Assembly (NCBI RefSeq): GCF_021209385.1
Contig: NZ_JAJOIL010000037.1
Location: 62,001 to 126,000 of the forward strand
Length of the DNA stretch: 64,000 nt
Reading direction: 5' to 3'
Source of the DNA: Seleniivibrio sp.
GTDB lineage: Bacteria; Chrysiogenota; Deferribacteres; Deferribacterales; Geovibrionaceae
The notes below the pieces were generated by a model, which searched no databases, had not been told where the DNA came from, and saw only the letters and a list, made by a program, of their open reading frames with translations. The position numbers and the translations under genes are program-made. Positions 42,912-51,019 of the stretch are shown piece by piece. The first letter of the stretch is position 1; each line of letters opens with the position of its first letter.

Positions 42912-45900
42912 TTACGCCTTCTCAATTTTCAAACGGTCATCACTGCTCATAGACATACCAAACGCTATACGTGAAGGTCTGCCTGATGAGAGAGAGTTTG
43001 TCGCGCCGCCGATATCTACTCCGTCGGTGCCAACGCTGAACCATCCGCCATCGCCTATTCCGGCGTTATACGGAGCCATTCTGTTTGTAAAGCGGACAGA
43101 GGCATAAAGAACCCCTCTGGAGTTGGAAACCTTCACTCTGTCTCCTTCAGCAACACCTAGCTCCGATGCATGCACAGGGTTCAGATATACAGGTTCATAG
43201 ATATCACTATCCCAGACCCCGTCTGTATAACTTCTTGAGGGATCAAGATAAGCTCTCTCTCCTGCAGAGTTACGCTTATAGAGTTCATTCAGAAGACTTT
43301 CATTACCCATCGTTGAATGCGCGCGGTAATTGAAATGTCCGGTCTGTTTCTTGAATATAAATCCCTTTGCAGTGAGGCCGAGAAGATCCGGGTGTGAATC
43401 ATCTGCGTGCATTGCTTCCACGGCAGGAATATACATCGGAATTGGATAAACGAATCTGCGGCTTGTTGAGTTTGCAGATGTTGAAGCGGTGTATATATGC
43501 CCGCTGTTTTTGAGTACAGACGATCCGTCGGTATCGGTTGTCACTGTGTCCAAACTGGACTGGGCAGCCTCATAATCCTCAAGCATTGCCTGATAATATG
43601 CCTCAATCTTTCCAGACATAGTGTTAAGAGGGTTTGCGGCAGGATCCGTTATAAAGGCTTCTTTGGCAATACGTTTCACCTTATTCGGGCGCTGTTCAAG
43701 CATATTGACGCCGCCCACAAGCTGTATTGCGTCCCAGTCCTGATCTATCTGACCTTCGCTGTAACCTTTGTTCCAGTTGTATTCCGACCATTCATAATCT
43801 GTGTTTACGACTGTGTTTGTTCCGTCACCGACTGTTTTAAACTCCTCTTCTTGACCCCATGCAGCAGCAATTCTTCTGGATATCTCAAACTCGTTGAGAG
43901 CTTCTCCGGGAGCATCAGTGATTTTGGGCATAACAAGTGCCTCGGCAGTGAGCCAGCCGCATGTTTCGCCCCATTTCTCACCCGGTCCTGCACAGGGAAG
44001 GACATAATCGGATATCAGAGAACTGGCTGTAAAGAACAGGTCTCCTGTAAGGATGAGTTCCACATTGTAGTTGCCGTTACCGTCTTTAGCAGTACAGACA
44101 TCAACTATCTCATTGGAGTTTCCTGTCTGATTGACAAAATTACCGCCAAAACAGAAAAGTCCTTTAATTGGTGTTGTAACGGTATTAGATCTTCCGTAGT
44201 TCCATTTTGAAACGTTTGATGTTCCGGCACATCTCACATAATCTATCCAGACAGGAAGAGAAAGACCGTTCATCATGATTACGTTGCAGAGAGGGTTTGT
44301 TCTGGCAGTATTGCCCACATAAGGTCCAAGCTCCCCACCCTGAAGCGTGAGCTTGGTCATATCATATGAATCAGCCTGAATGCTTGAAGAACCGGGGTTA
44401 TTTCCGTTAAGTGCAACCTTATCGCTCATTGTTCCCGGATATTTGTAATTAACCTCATGGGAGAATCCATAGCTTCTGCCCTCAACACCGATATTTTTCG
44501 TAACAGCAGAAAGGATCGGACCGAGGTTTACAGGCATATCACCCTCAGTGTGGCGCTGGAGACCGCCTGAAACCCATGTTGTAACTTTCGTCTTTACATA
44601 CATTTCAGCAAGTTCTCTGATTTTATCAGCAGAAACTCCTGTAATTTTTTCAGCCCATTCCGGTGTTTTTGTTATCTGACCATAGCAGGGAGCAGTTTTT
44701 CCGTAAAGACCGTCAGTAGCGGGAACGTTGTAGCCTATTGTGTCAGGATAAATTGACACACCCTGATTCACTGTTGTGCCTGCAGTCATGTTAGTATAGT
44801 CAGCGGCTTCGGAAGACATAACCGCATTGGTAAGCCTGTCATCGGTTCCCATAATATAAGCTGAAAGTGACGCACCTGCGGGAACCTGATATGCAGTTGC
44901 ATTTGCACTTATATCCGCATAGTAGTGTTTCGGATTCGTATCATCAAAAAATCCGTGAACGTATTTTCTGATGAAAGCCTCGTCAAGCCACGGATCTGCA
45001 AGCAGATTTCCCGATTCATCCCATGTATTCACTATCATCTCATGCAGCATTGCAAGCATAAGAGCAGCATCAGTCGTACCTGTTATGCCTACATAATCAT
45101 CTGCGAATGCTTCCGCTGTGGGAGTAAATCTGGGGTCAATAACAGTGACCTTAACCCCTTTTTCTCTGGCATTTGTTATATACCATGCTGTCTGCGGTCC
45201 GACTCTGGCTTCAGCGGGGTTAAACGCCCAAAGAACAAGATTGTCGGAGTTTTCGATATCCGCTCTGTTATTTGCCACGCGCAGTGCCACTGAGGTTGCG
45301 GTCTCCTGCGCAAATCCGTCATGGTCTATGAAAAAATACGAATAAGTATGCTGAGGATAGCTAAGGTCAAGAACCCATTGCACAGGGCTGCAATCAGATC
45401 CGAGAAGTTTTGTCAGGTTAGCAATCGTGTTGCCCTGGGATGTTCTGTCAGATGGAGCAAGACAGTTGTAAAATGTTGCTCCGCCATATGTGGTATAAAG
45501 GCCCTTTATTTTGGCAGCTATTTCGGATATCGCCTGATCCCATGATATTTCCACGAAACCGGTGATATCTCCCCTTTCTTTTGTCTGCTTAAGAGGTTTT
45601 GTGAGCCTGTCGTTACGATACCACCAATCAACCTTGGATCGGCATCTCTGGCATGATCGTATCTGAGCTTTACCGGCAAAGACATCGCCGTCCTCTCTGT
45701 CTTCATCAGTTACTATTCTTTTTACAACACCCTCTTCCAAATAGTATTTGCTGACGCATCCGCCGCCGCAATTGTGAGGAGTTGAACCTAAAACATATTC
45801 ACCGCCGACATCAGGCGGCTGAAGGTTAGGGTCTGATTCGTCAAAGTAAGTTTTAGTCCCGCTTCCGCCGCAACCGGCAAGGGTGGCAGCAGCTGCCGCC

Positions 45901-45968
45901 GCAGACATTCCCTGAAGAACCGAACGTCTGGTTACTTTTTTATTCTTTAATATTTCTGTGACTTTCAT
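42912..45968 (-). CDS. Tat-exported molybdopterin oxidoreductase catalytic subunit (locus 1)
   Basis: A 1018-residue member of the DMSO reductase family. Tat motif TRRSVLQGM (residues 13-21) with a lipobox-like LAGC at Cys33. The N-terminal [4Fe-4S] motif is odd: where relatives have Cys-x3-Cys-x3-Cys, this protein has Thr63-PHN-Cys67-GGG-Cys71, with the distal pair Cys106/Cys109 in RSCQRC. Later bis-MGD-binding parts are present (LVLWAFNPAEARVGP, KVTVIDPRFTPTAEAFADD, and near the end VYLNPVHASELGVAEGDRV). The substrate is not clear. The ATG at 45968 follows GGAG at seven bases; a TTG twelve bases earlier is less likely. Confidence 0.88.
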   Translation of the reverse strand: MKVTEILKNKKVTRRSVLQGMSAAAAAATLAGCGGSGTKTYFDESDPNLQPPDVGGEYVLGSTPHNCGGGCVSKYYLEEGVVKRIVTDEDREDGDVFAGKAQIRSCQRCRSKVDWWYRNDRLTKPLKQTKERGDITGFVEISWDQAISEIAAKIKGLYTTYGGATFYNCLAPSDRTSQGNTIANLTKLLGSDCSPVQWVLDLSYPQHTYSYFFIDHDGFAQETATSVALRVANNRADIENSDNLVLWAFNPAEARVGPQTAWYITNAREKGVKVTVIDPRFTPTAEAFADDYVGITGTTDAALMLAMLHEMIVNTWDESGNLLADPWLDEAFIRKYVHGFFDDTNPKHYYADISANATAYQVPAGASLSAYIMGTDDRLTNAVMSSEAADYTNMTAGTTVNQGVSIYPDTIGYNVPATDGLYGKTAPCYGQITKTPEWAEKITGVSADKIRELAEMYVKTKVTTWVSGGLQRHTEGDMPVNLGPILSAVTKNIGVEGRSYGFSHEVNYKYPGTMSDKVALNGNNPGSSSIQADSYDMTKLTLQGGELGPYVGNTARTNPLCNVIMMNGLSLPVWIDYVRCAGTSNVSKWNYGRSNTVTTPIKGLFCFGGNFVNQTGNSNEIVDVCTAKDGNGNYNVELILTGDLFFTASSLISDYVLPCAGPGEKWGETCGWLTAEALVMPKITDAPGEALNEFEISRRIAAAWGQEEEFKTVGDGTNTVVNTDYEWSEYNWNKGYSEGQIDQDWDAIQLVGGVNMLEQRPNKVKRIAKEAFITDPAANPLNTMSGKIEAYYQAMLEDYEAAQSSLDTVTTDTDGSSVLKNSGHIYTASTSANSTSRRFVYPIPMYIPAVEAMHADDSHPDLLGLTAKGFIFKKQTGHFNYRAHSTMGNESLLNELYKRNSAGERAYLDPSRSYTDGVWDSDIYEPVYLNPVHASELGVAEGDRVKVSNSRGVLYASVRFTNRMAPYNAGIGDGGWFSVGTDGVDIGGATNSLSSGRPSRIAFGMSMSSDDRLKIEKA

Positions 45969-45985
45969 GGTTATCTCCAAATCTG

Positions 45986-46450
45986 CTATTTACTGTAACT
46001 TGAAGGACTGTGACTCGTCTCGTGGCATGTGCCGCAGGTTGTTTCCTGCACGGGGTAATGGCAGCTGCCGCAGTGACGGTTCTGGCTGTCGCCCTCTCCT
46101 CCCCAGCCGGGGCGGTGAGTGATGGGCGGCGTAGACTTATGGCACTCTGTGCACGAGTCCTCTTTATGGCATACAAGACAGCTCTCTCTGTCCCATCTCG
46201 CCTTATAAGCATGGGTCAGACGCTTCCATGAACCGTTATGGCTTCGTGGAGCAACCTCCTGATGGCAGGTGATACACTCAACCCTGTCGGTATGACAGTC
46301 TTTACAGCTTTCAGGATCTGATACCGACGCCTGACCGTGAAGCTTCATCCAGTCAGCTGTATGGGTCTCAGGCTTATTGCTCTGGTATGCATACGCAGCG
46401 GTAAAAACTGCAAACAGAAGAAACAATCCTGCTATTGTTATATTTCTCAT
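45986..46450 (-). CDS. Periplasmic hexaheme c-type cytochrome (locus 1)
   Basis: A 154-residue protein with a signal peptide (cleavage after AYA, residue 21) and six CxxCH heme motifs: CKDCH, CITCH, CLVCH, CTECH, CGSCH and CGTCH at Cys49, 59, 91, 100, 127 and 139. Many extra histidines can serve as distal ligands. Its position between an outer-membrane barrel and a molybdoenzyme gene suggests that it feeds electrons to the enzyme or carries them across the periplasm. A close paralog is in locus 2. Confidence 0.92.
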   Translation of the reverse strand: MRNITIAGLFLLFAVFTAAYAYQSNKPETHTADWMKLHGQASVSDPESCKDCHTDRVECITCHQEVAPRSHNGSWKRLTHAYKARWDRESCLVCHKEDSCTECHKSTPPITHRPGWGGEGDSQNRHCGSCHYPVQETTCGTCHETSHSPSSYSK

Positions 46451-46459
46451 CGCTGCTCC

Positions 46460-47893
46460 TTATATTGATATGTTGAGCCAGACCTCGGCGATAAGGTTCT
46501 GGTCGAAATCGGTTGAGTCGCGTTCCAGTATCTCGCTCTTCTCAAGGCTCACATCGCCTGTGATACTGATACGGTTGTTCAGAGTATACTGACAGCCGAG
46601 ATAATGGGTCTGGATCCAGTCCTTTGTCTCGTCGTCTTCAACATCATATTCAAAACGCTCAAATCTGCTGCCAAGCCATATGTCCAGATTGTCGGATACG
46701 ACCTGTGTCAGCTGACCGCCGAACGTTACGCTTTTATCTGATTTGCCATACGATGTGCTGTCAACATCCCAGTAATCCACATTGAAAGAGATATAGGTGT
46801 TTTTGGACGGAATCCTTGCAAGGTCGAGATAGGCTGTGTATTTCTTGTAATCACGGTTATCAAGTTCATAACCGTTGGCATTTTTATACTCAACCCCGGC
46901 ACCGACTACAACGTGTTCTGTTATTCCCTGAGAAATCCTCACTTTAACCTTTTTGTAATCCCCGTAAGGATACAGAGTGTACGTCAGAGGATTAGAGACA
47001 TAGTACCCGTTCTCTTTACCGATGGAATCGAGAAGTTCTTCATAATTGACTGACAGAGTTGTCTTTGTCGGGTTGTATCTGTAAACGCCGCCAAGCTTAT
47101 AATAGCCGTCGCTGTCAACCTGCCCGTATTCTCCGTAAACTGAAGAACCGTTAAAAGAATAATCTGCCCGAACTTTCTGGAGGTCTTTTGTGTCATCAGA
47201 TATATCAAGGCTGCTGAACACTCCTCTGAGTTTCAGACCGTTCAGTGGTGCCAGCTCTACTCCTCCCCCGTAAACACTGTCGTCATCAGTGTCTACATAA
47301 AAGGAAACAGGACGGCCGCCGAATGCAAACAGTTTTACTTTACTGTCAAGGAAGGATAACTGTGCATCGGCTCCGTCGAGCTGGAAAGTATCAATACGGT
47401 CAACATAAATACGTCCAAGAGTAAGTTCCGTATTCTTAACCACTCCGGAAAATTTCAGATATCCCTGATAAAGACGTGATGCCGATTCGTTATCGTCTGT
47501 CTCCGCATCAAGGATGTCATCATAAAAATAATACCTGTTATCACCCCAGTGTTTTCCGTTTCTGCCGTCGATGTCATGCGCGGCACGGAAAAACAGGGCA
47601 CCGGATACTGTACCGGAACCAAGTTTGGCATCCGAATATCGCATCCGCAAATACTGGTAGATATTCTGGTCGTTGGCATAGTCATTCGCCAGATATCGGT
47701 ATCTGGTCGTCAGACTCATGTCCATACTGCCGCCGAGAATATCATGCTGAACAGCCTGCATTTTAAAGCCGTCTGCCGTCAGATGCTGTGACCATGAATC
47801 AGGGGTCGTGTAATCAGCATCTTCAAGCCCGCCGGCAAATAGAACGCAGGGAAGCAGCAACAATGAAAACATTAATACTGAAAAATGTTTCAT
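46460..47893 (-). CDS. Outer-membrane beta-barrel protein (locus 1)
   Basis: A 477-residue protein with a signal peptide (cleavage after LFA, about residue 20) and then GLEDADYTTPDSW, shared with the paralog at 56281-57708. The remainder shows alternating hydrophobic and polar strands with abundant Tyr, Asp and Gly, ending in an Ile-Ser-Ile strand, as expected for a barrel of roughly 18-20 strands. It may be a substrate porin or, given the neighbouring hexaheme gene, an unusual porin-cytochrome partner; it is shorter than MtrB/PioB barrels. The start has AAAGGAG upstream. It is the first gene of locus 1, downstream of three TetR-type operators. Confidence 0.82.
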   Translation of the reverse strand: MKHFSVLMFSLLLLPCVLFAGGLEDADYTTPDSWSQHLTADGFKMQAVQHDILGGSMDMSLTTRYRYLANDYANDQNIYQYLRMRYSDAKLGSGTVSGALFFRAAHDIDGRNGKHWGDNRYYFYDDILDAETDDNESASRLYQGYLKFSGVVKNTELTLGRIYVDRIDTFQLDGADAQLSFLDSKVKLFAFGGRPVSFYVDTDDDSVYGGGVELAPLNGLKLRGVFSSLDISDDTKDLQKVRADYSFNGSSVYGEYGQVDSDGYYKLGGVYRYNPTKTTLSVNYEELLDSIGKENGYYVSNPLTYTLYPYGDYKKVKVRISQGITEHVVVGAGVEYKNANGYELDNRDYKKYTAYLDLARIPSKNTYISFNVDYWDVDSTSYGKSDKSVTFGGQLTQVVSDNLDIWLGSRFERFEYDVEDDETKDWIQTHYLGCQYTLNNRISITGDVSLEKSEILERDSTDFDQNLIAEVWLNISI

Positions 47894-47957
47894 AGCTTCT
47901 CCTTTGTTTATTCTGCAATAACGGTTATTTCAAAATATAATAACCCATTGCGCTATT

Positions 47958-47971
47958 CCAACTAACGTTGG
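47958..47971. promoter_or_regulatory. TetR-type operator 1 (CCAAC-N4-GTTGG)
   Basis: CCAACTAACGTTGG. On the minus strand a candidate -35 TTGGAA overlaps its edge, with TATATT 16 bases on, so binding would block the locus 1 promoter. Confidence 0.65.
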
Positions 47972-48016
47972 ATAATATATCTAAGCACCTGTTCGACATA
48001 GCTGTCAAGTGAAATT

Positions 48017-48030
48017 CCAACGACTGTTGG
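48017..48030. promoter_or_regulatory. TetR-type operator 2 (CCAAC-N4-GTTGG)
   Basis: CCAACGACTGTTGG, a perfect inverted repeat with a four-base centre, 59 bases from copy 1. Confidence 0.65.
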
Positions 48031-48051
48031 ACTTATGATAAATTTATGTAT

Positions 48052-48065
48052 CCAACGTTTGTTGT
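48052..48065. promoter_or_regulatory. TetR-type operator 3 (imperfect)
   Basis: CCAACGTTTGTTGT, one mismatch from the other two, 34 bases before the TetR start codon, consistent with autoregulation. Confidence 0.6.
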
Positions 48066-48098
48066 CGACTTACATTTTTTTGTGTGTTATGAATAACA

Positions 48099-48707
48099 AT
48101 GACTAAAAAAAGCAGAAATTTTTTACAAAACAGAAATGATATAATCGAATTGACAATAGACCTGATAGCCACAAAAAGCGTTGCTTCCGTAAGCATGAGA
48201 GATATCGCAAAAGCCGCGTCTGTGGACACATCCACCCTCTATTATTATTTTAAAAATAAAGAAGATCTGATGTTCCAGATTACCATTCACATAAATGAAA
48301 AAATGCAGGAAGCGCTTCTGAAACTTGACATATCGGAATTTAAATCCGACGAGGAAAAATTCAAATATATTGTGCGATACGTATATGATTATCTGTGTAA
48401 GAAACCTGCACACGCAAGTACTATGAGACAGATGTCTGTAATGGGAAATCTCATTCTGTCAAAACAGATAATGGAAAAGTTCTGGATATAACGGTAAATA
48501 ACCTTATGGTCATGGATTTTTTCAAAGTAGCTTGAATCAAGATACCCGGTCATGCAAACACTGGGGCTGACATCCACGCTTTTCTGTTACATGCCTGTAT
48601 ATGACCTGGCTTTACATACATATTTCCCTCACACTGTCACGGAAAAGCAAATCAACGTTTATATAAACGCTTTATGGAATTCAATCAAAGACTGCAGTAC
48701 AGATTAA
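48099..48707 (+). pseudogene. TetR-family regulator, broken by two compensating single-base indels
   Basis: The first 125 codons give a normal TetR start: helix-turn-helix VSMRDIAKAASVDTSTLYYYF near residues 30-50 and a helical ligand domain. The frame then hits a stop at 48489. One base less in the A-run at 48475-48478 explains this: in the +2 frame the sequence continues VLDITVNNLMVMDFFKV, and after one extra base at about 48530 the first frame resumes with LESRYPVMQTLGLTS and runs to a natural stop at 48705. Repaired, the protein is 202 residues, the usual TetR length. It diverges from locus 1 and the three operators lie between them. Either the repressor is dead or the sequence has errors. 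Confidence 0.8.
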
Positions 48708-48959
48708 ATGCAAGTTACTTATTACTCCTAACTTTTTTACAGAGACCAACAACCTGTACCTGCTAGAGAAAATATAATGCGATTAATAATATATCTTCTA
48801 TAAGCATAGGCAGAACTAAAAATACACTCAAATTTGCAGTATCAGGCAAGAATCAAGTAGTAATCGATCTAACAATATCCCGTCCAAAAAGCTATATTGA
48901 CGAGTACAACGAGAATGATACAGCGCGGCATGTGCCGCTGCAAGGGTGGTAAACAGCCT
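48708..48959. other. Intergenic region with no recognisable element
   Basis: About 250 AT-rich bases between the TetR pseudogene and the LarC-like gene. No clear promoter, terminator or repeat was found. Confidence 0.5.
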
Positions 48960-49748
48960 ATGAAACACGAGCACGAACATCAGCACGAGCATGGTCACGA
49001 ACACCATCATAATCACACCAAAGGCAGGATTCTGACAGTGAGAGCCAATTCGGGACTGTCAGGCGACATGCTGATGACGGGTCTTCTGAAAATGATAACA
49101 TCCGAAGATTCACTTCTGGACAATATACTTTCCGCTGTAATGCCGGAACTGCAAGGCACAGTAAAAATAATCAAAAAGCAGGTAAACGGAATTTACGGGT
49201 GGCATGCCAAGGTTAATCTGCCCCACCAGCACGAACACAGGACACTCAGTGACATAATGGCGATCATAAACGCAAGCGCAATGAGCGACAAAGGGAGAGC
49301 ACTTGCCATAGAAACGTTCACACTTCTCGCCAAAGCCGAAGGGAGTGTTCACGGCAAAAGTGCAGACGAGATACATTTCCACGAGGTTGGCGCTCTCGAC
49401 AGCATACTTGACATCTGCGTTGTCTGCGAGCTTTTCGCGGATATCGCACCCGACAGGTTCGTGGTCAGCCCTCTGCCCATAGCCGACGGAAGCGTCCATT
49501 GCGCCCACGGTATAATCCCCGTCCCGGCGCCGGCTGTTCTTGAAATGCTGGAAGGCATACCAGTGCGCTCATTCAAAGGGTGCGGAGAAACCGTCACCCC
49601 CACTGCAATCTCACTTTTAAAATCCCTGAAAGCTGAATTCGGACTCTGGCCCGACATGACAGTGGATAAAAAAGCGCTGGTCTACGGAACGAAAATATTT
49701 GAAAACGCACCGAACGGAGCTATATTCGCTTCGGGTAAGTGCTTATGA
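48960..49748 (+). CDS. larC: LarC-like nickel-insertion protein, short form with His-rich N-terminus
   Basis: A 262-residue protein. The N-terminus is a metal-binding run of alternating His and Glu (residues 2-19), followed by the LarC signature ANSGLSGDMLMTGLL, then DEIHFHEVGALDSILDICVV and PLPIADGSVHCAHGIIPVPAPA. LarC inserts nickel into the pincer cofactor of lactate racemase and related enzymes. Typical LarC proteins have about 400 residues; the C-terminal LarC2 domain is missing here and I do not find it in another frame. larA, larB and larE are not in the window. I chose the ATG at 48960; other in-frame starts are further upstream and no ribosome-binding site decides the matter. Confidence 0.8.
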   Translation: MKHEHEHQHEHGHEHHHNHTKGRILTVRANSGLSGDMLMTGLLKMITSEDSLLDNILSAVMPELQGTVKIIKKQVNGIYGWHAKVNLPHQHEHRTLSDIMAIINASAMSDKGRALAIETFTLLAKAEGSVHGKSADEIHFHEVGALDSILDICVVCELFADIAPDRFVVSPLPIADGSVHCAHGIIPVPAPAVLEMLEGIPVRSFKGCGETVTPTAISLLKSLKAEFGLWPDMTVDKKALVYGTKIFENAPNGAIFASGKCL

Positions 49749-49755
49749 GGTTATA

Positions 49756-50292
49756 ATGAGTAAAAATGTACTTGTATTATCATCTTCACCAAGAAAGAAC
49801 GCTAACTCGGATATCCTTTGTGACGAATTTATAAAAGGCGCATCCGAAATAGGACACAGTATCGAAAAGATATTGCTCAAAGACAAAAAGATAAACTACT
49901 GCACAGGCTGCGTTGCTTGCACCACAGGCAAAGCCTGCCCCCAGAAAGACGATATGGCTGAACTGATAGAAAAAATGGTCACGGCAGATGTCATAGTTCT
50001 GGCAACACCCGTTTACTTCTACTCTATGTGCGCACAGCTAAAAACAATGATAGACAGAACCTGCGCCGGATATCAGAGGATACGGAACAAAGAGTTCTAT
50101 TTTATAGCCACAGCGGCTGTCGACAGAAAAAATATGCTGGAAAGGACTTTTGAAGGTCTCAGGGGTTTCATAGACTGTCTTGACGGCTCTGAAGAGAAAG
50201 GAACCGTTTACGGAGTTTCCGTATGGAACACCGGAGAGATAAGAAACACGGACGCTATGAAAGAAGCATTTGAACTCGGTAAAAATATCTGA
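49756..50292 (+). CDS. Flavodoxin-fold NAD(P)H-dependent oxidoreductase
   Basis: A 178-residue FMN-binding protein of the NADPH-dependent FMN reductase/iron-sulfur flavoprotein group. LVLSSSPRKNANSD forms the phosphate-binding loop (residues 5-18) and ATPVYFYSMCAQLKTMIDRT the second flavin contact. Cysteines in YCTGCVACTTGKAC may hold an iron-sulfur cluster, though the spacing differs from classical isf proteins. It lies seven bases after the LarC-like gene, so the two are an operon. The substrate is unknown. The ATG at 49756 follows GAGG. Confidence 0.83.
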   Translation: MSKNVLVLSSSPRKNANSDILCDEFIKGASEIGHSIEKILLKDKKINYCTGCVACTTGKACPQKDDMAELIEKMVTADVIVLATPVYFYSMCAQLKTMIDRTCAGYQRIRNKEFYFIATAAVDRKNMLERTFEGLRGFIDCLDGSEEKGTVYGVSVWNTGEIRNTDAMKEAFELGKNI

Positions 50293-50299
50293 AAAACCG

Positions 50300-50330
50300 G
50301 AGCCGGTATTCTCAATACCGGCTCTTCATA
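50300..50330. terminator. Stem-loop between converging genes
   Basis: GAGCCGGTATT / AATACCGGCTC, an 11-bp perfect stem with a three-base loop. The tail is only partly T-rich, so termination on the plus strand is likely but not certain. Confidence 0.6.
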
Positions 50331-50336
50331 TCATCG

Positions 50337-50813
50337 TCATTTGGAACTGCACTCACCTTCCACCATCTTCTTCATAGGCAGCATAATCTCTTCTTTAAAT
50401 TTCTCTATTTCTTCCATGTCGGTCACCATTTCCGATTCTCTGTTTCCGAAGGCATCCACCCTGCTTTTAAAAAGCGTCACAGTCACACGTGTTGAGTCAC
50501 CTGCAGTGGTGAATCTGCACTCAGCTTCATAATAATTTTTGGACGGATTAGCCGGATTCACAGCCTTCGACATCATATTGGAAACTGAAACCCCAAGCCC
50601 TTCTTCCGGCTTTCTGAAAAGAATAAAGTCATATTTGTCCCTGACCAGAAAGTATCCGCTCTCCGCTATCCAAAGTTTAACGGCGATACGCACCTTTTTC
50701 TCGTCAGTGCATTTCACCAGAGCCTCAGGGGTTCCGCTTGATGAAACCAGTTTCTCTTTGTCCGCACAGCCGGACAGTGTCAGTAAAATCAGAACAGCAA
50801 TAATATACTTCAT
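50337..50813 (-). CDS. Uncharacterised lipoprotein
   Basis: A 158-residue protein with a lipoprotein signal peptide (MKYIIAVLILLTLSGC, Cys16), therefore probably membrane-anchored in the periplasm. The mature part is beta-rich, with a KKVRIAVKLWIAESGYFLV stretch and no catalytic motif that I recognise. It diverges from the sensor kinase gene and has no partners. Function unknown. Confidence 0.75.
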   Translation of the reverse strand: MKYIIAVLILLTLSGCADKEKLVSSSGTPEALVKCTDEKKVRIAVKLWIAESGYFLVRDKYDFILFRKPEEGLGVSVSNMMSKAVNPANPSKNYYEAECRFTTAGDSTRVTVTLFKSRVDAFGNRESEMVTDMEEIEKFKEEIMLPMKKMVEGECSSK

Positions 50814-50918
50814 AAAGGTCTCCTTATTTTATTTATTATCGGAACACACTCGTGGAAACGTATGACGACCCGAATAAGAACATAATCTTACTCAGAAATC
50901 TCCACACCGTTATTTTTG

Positions 50919-50936
50919 CTTCACCAATGCTTCACC
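50919..50936 (+). promoter_or_regulatory. Response-regulator box upstream of the sensor kinase gene
   Basis: CTTCACC AATG CTTCACC, two identical half-sites 11 bases apart, as bound by OmpR-family dimers. A -10-like AT-rich stretch (TAAAAT or TTATGG) follows within 30 bases, so transcription would start near 50960. This supports a kinase start codon downstream of that point. Confidence 0.65.
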
Positions 50937-51019
50937 TGTTTGCATTTAAAATTATGGAGATTATACTTGATACATACATTCTTGAGCCTATATTGAGCAG
51001 GGGGAAATTTGGTTTTATC

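Noticed and set aside
50852-51019. Longer N-terminus of the sensor kinase from 50852
   Set aside because: The response-regulator box and probable promoter lie inside this stretch, and the transmembrane helix follows the ATG at 51020 directly.
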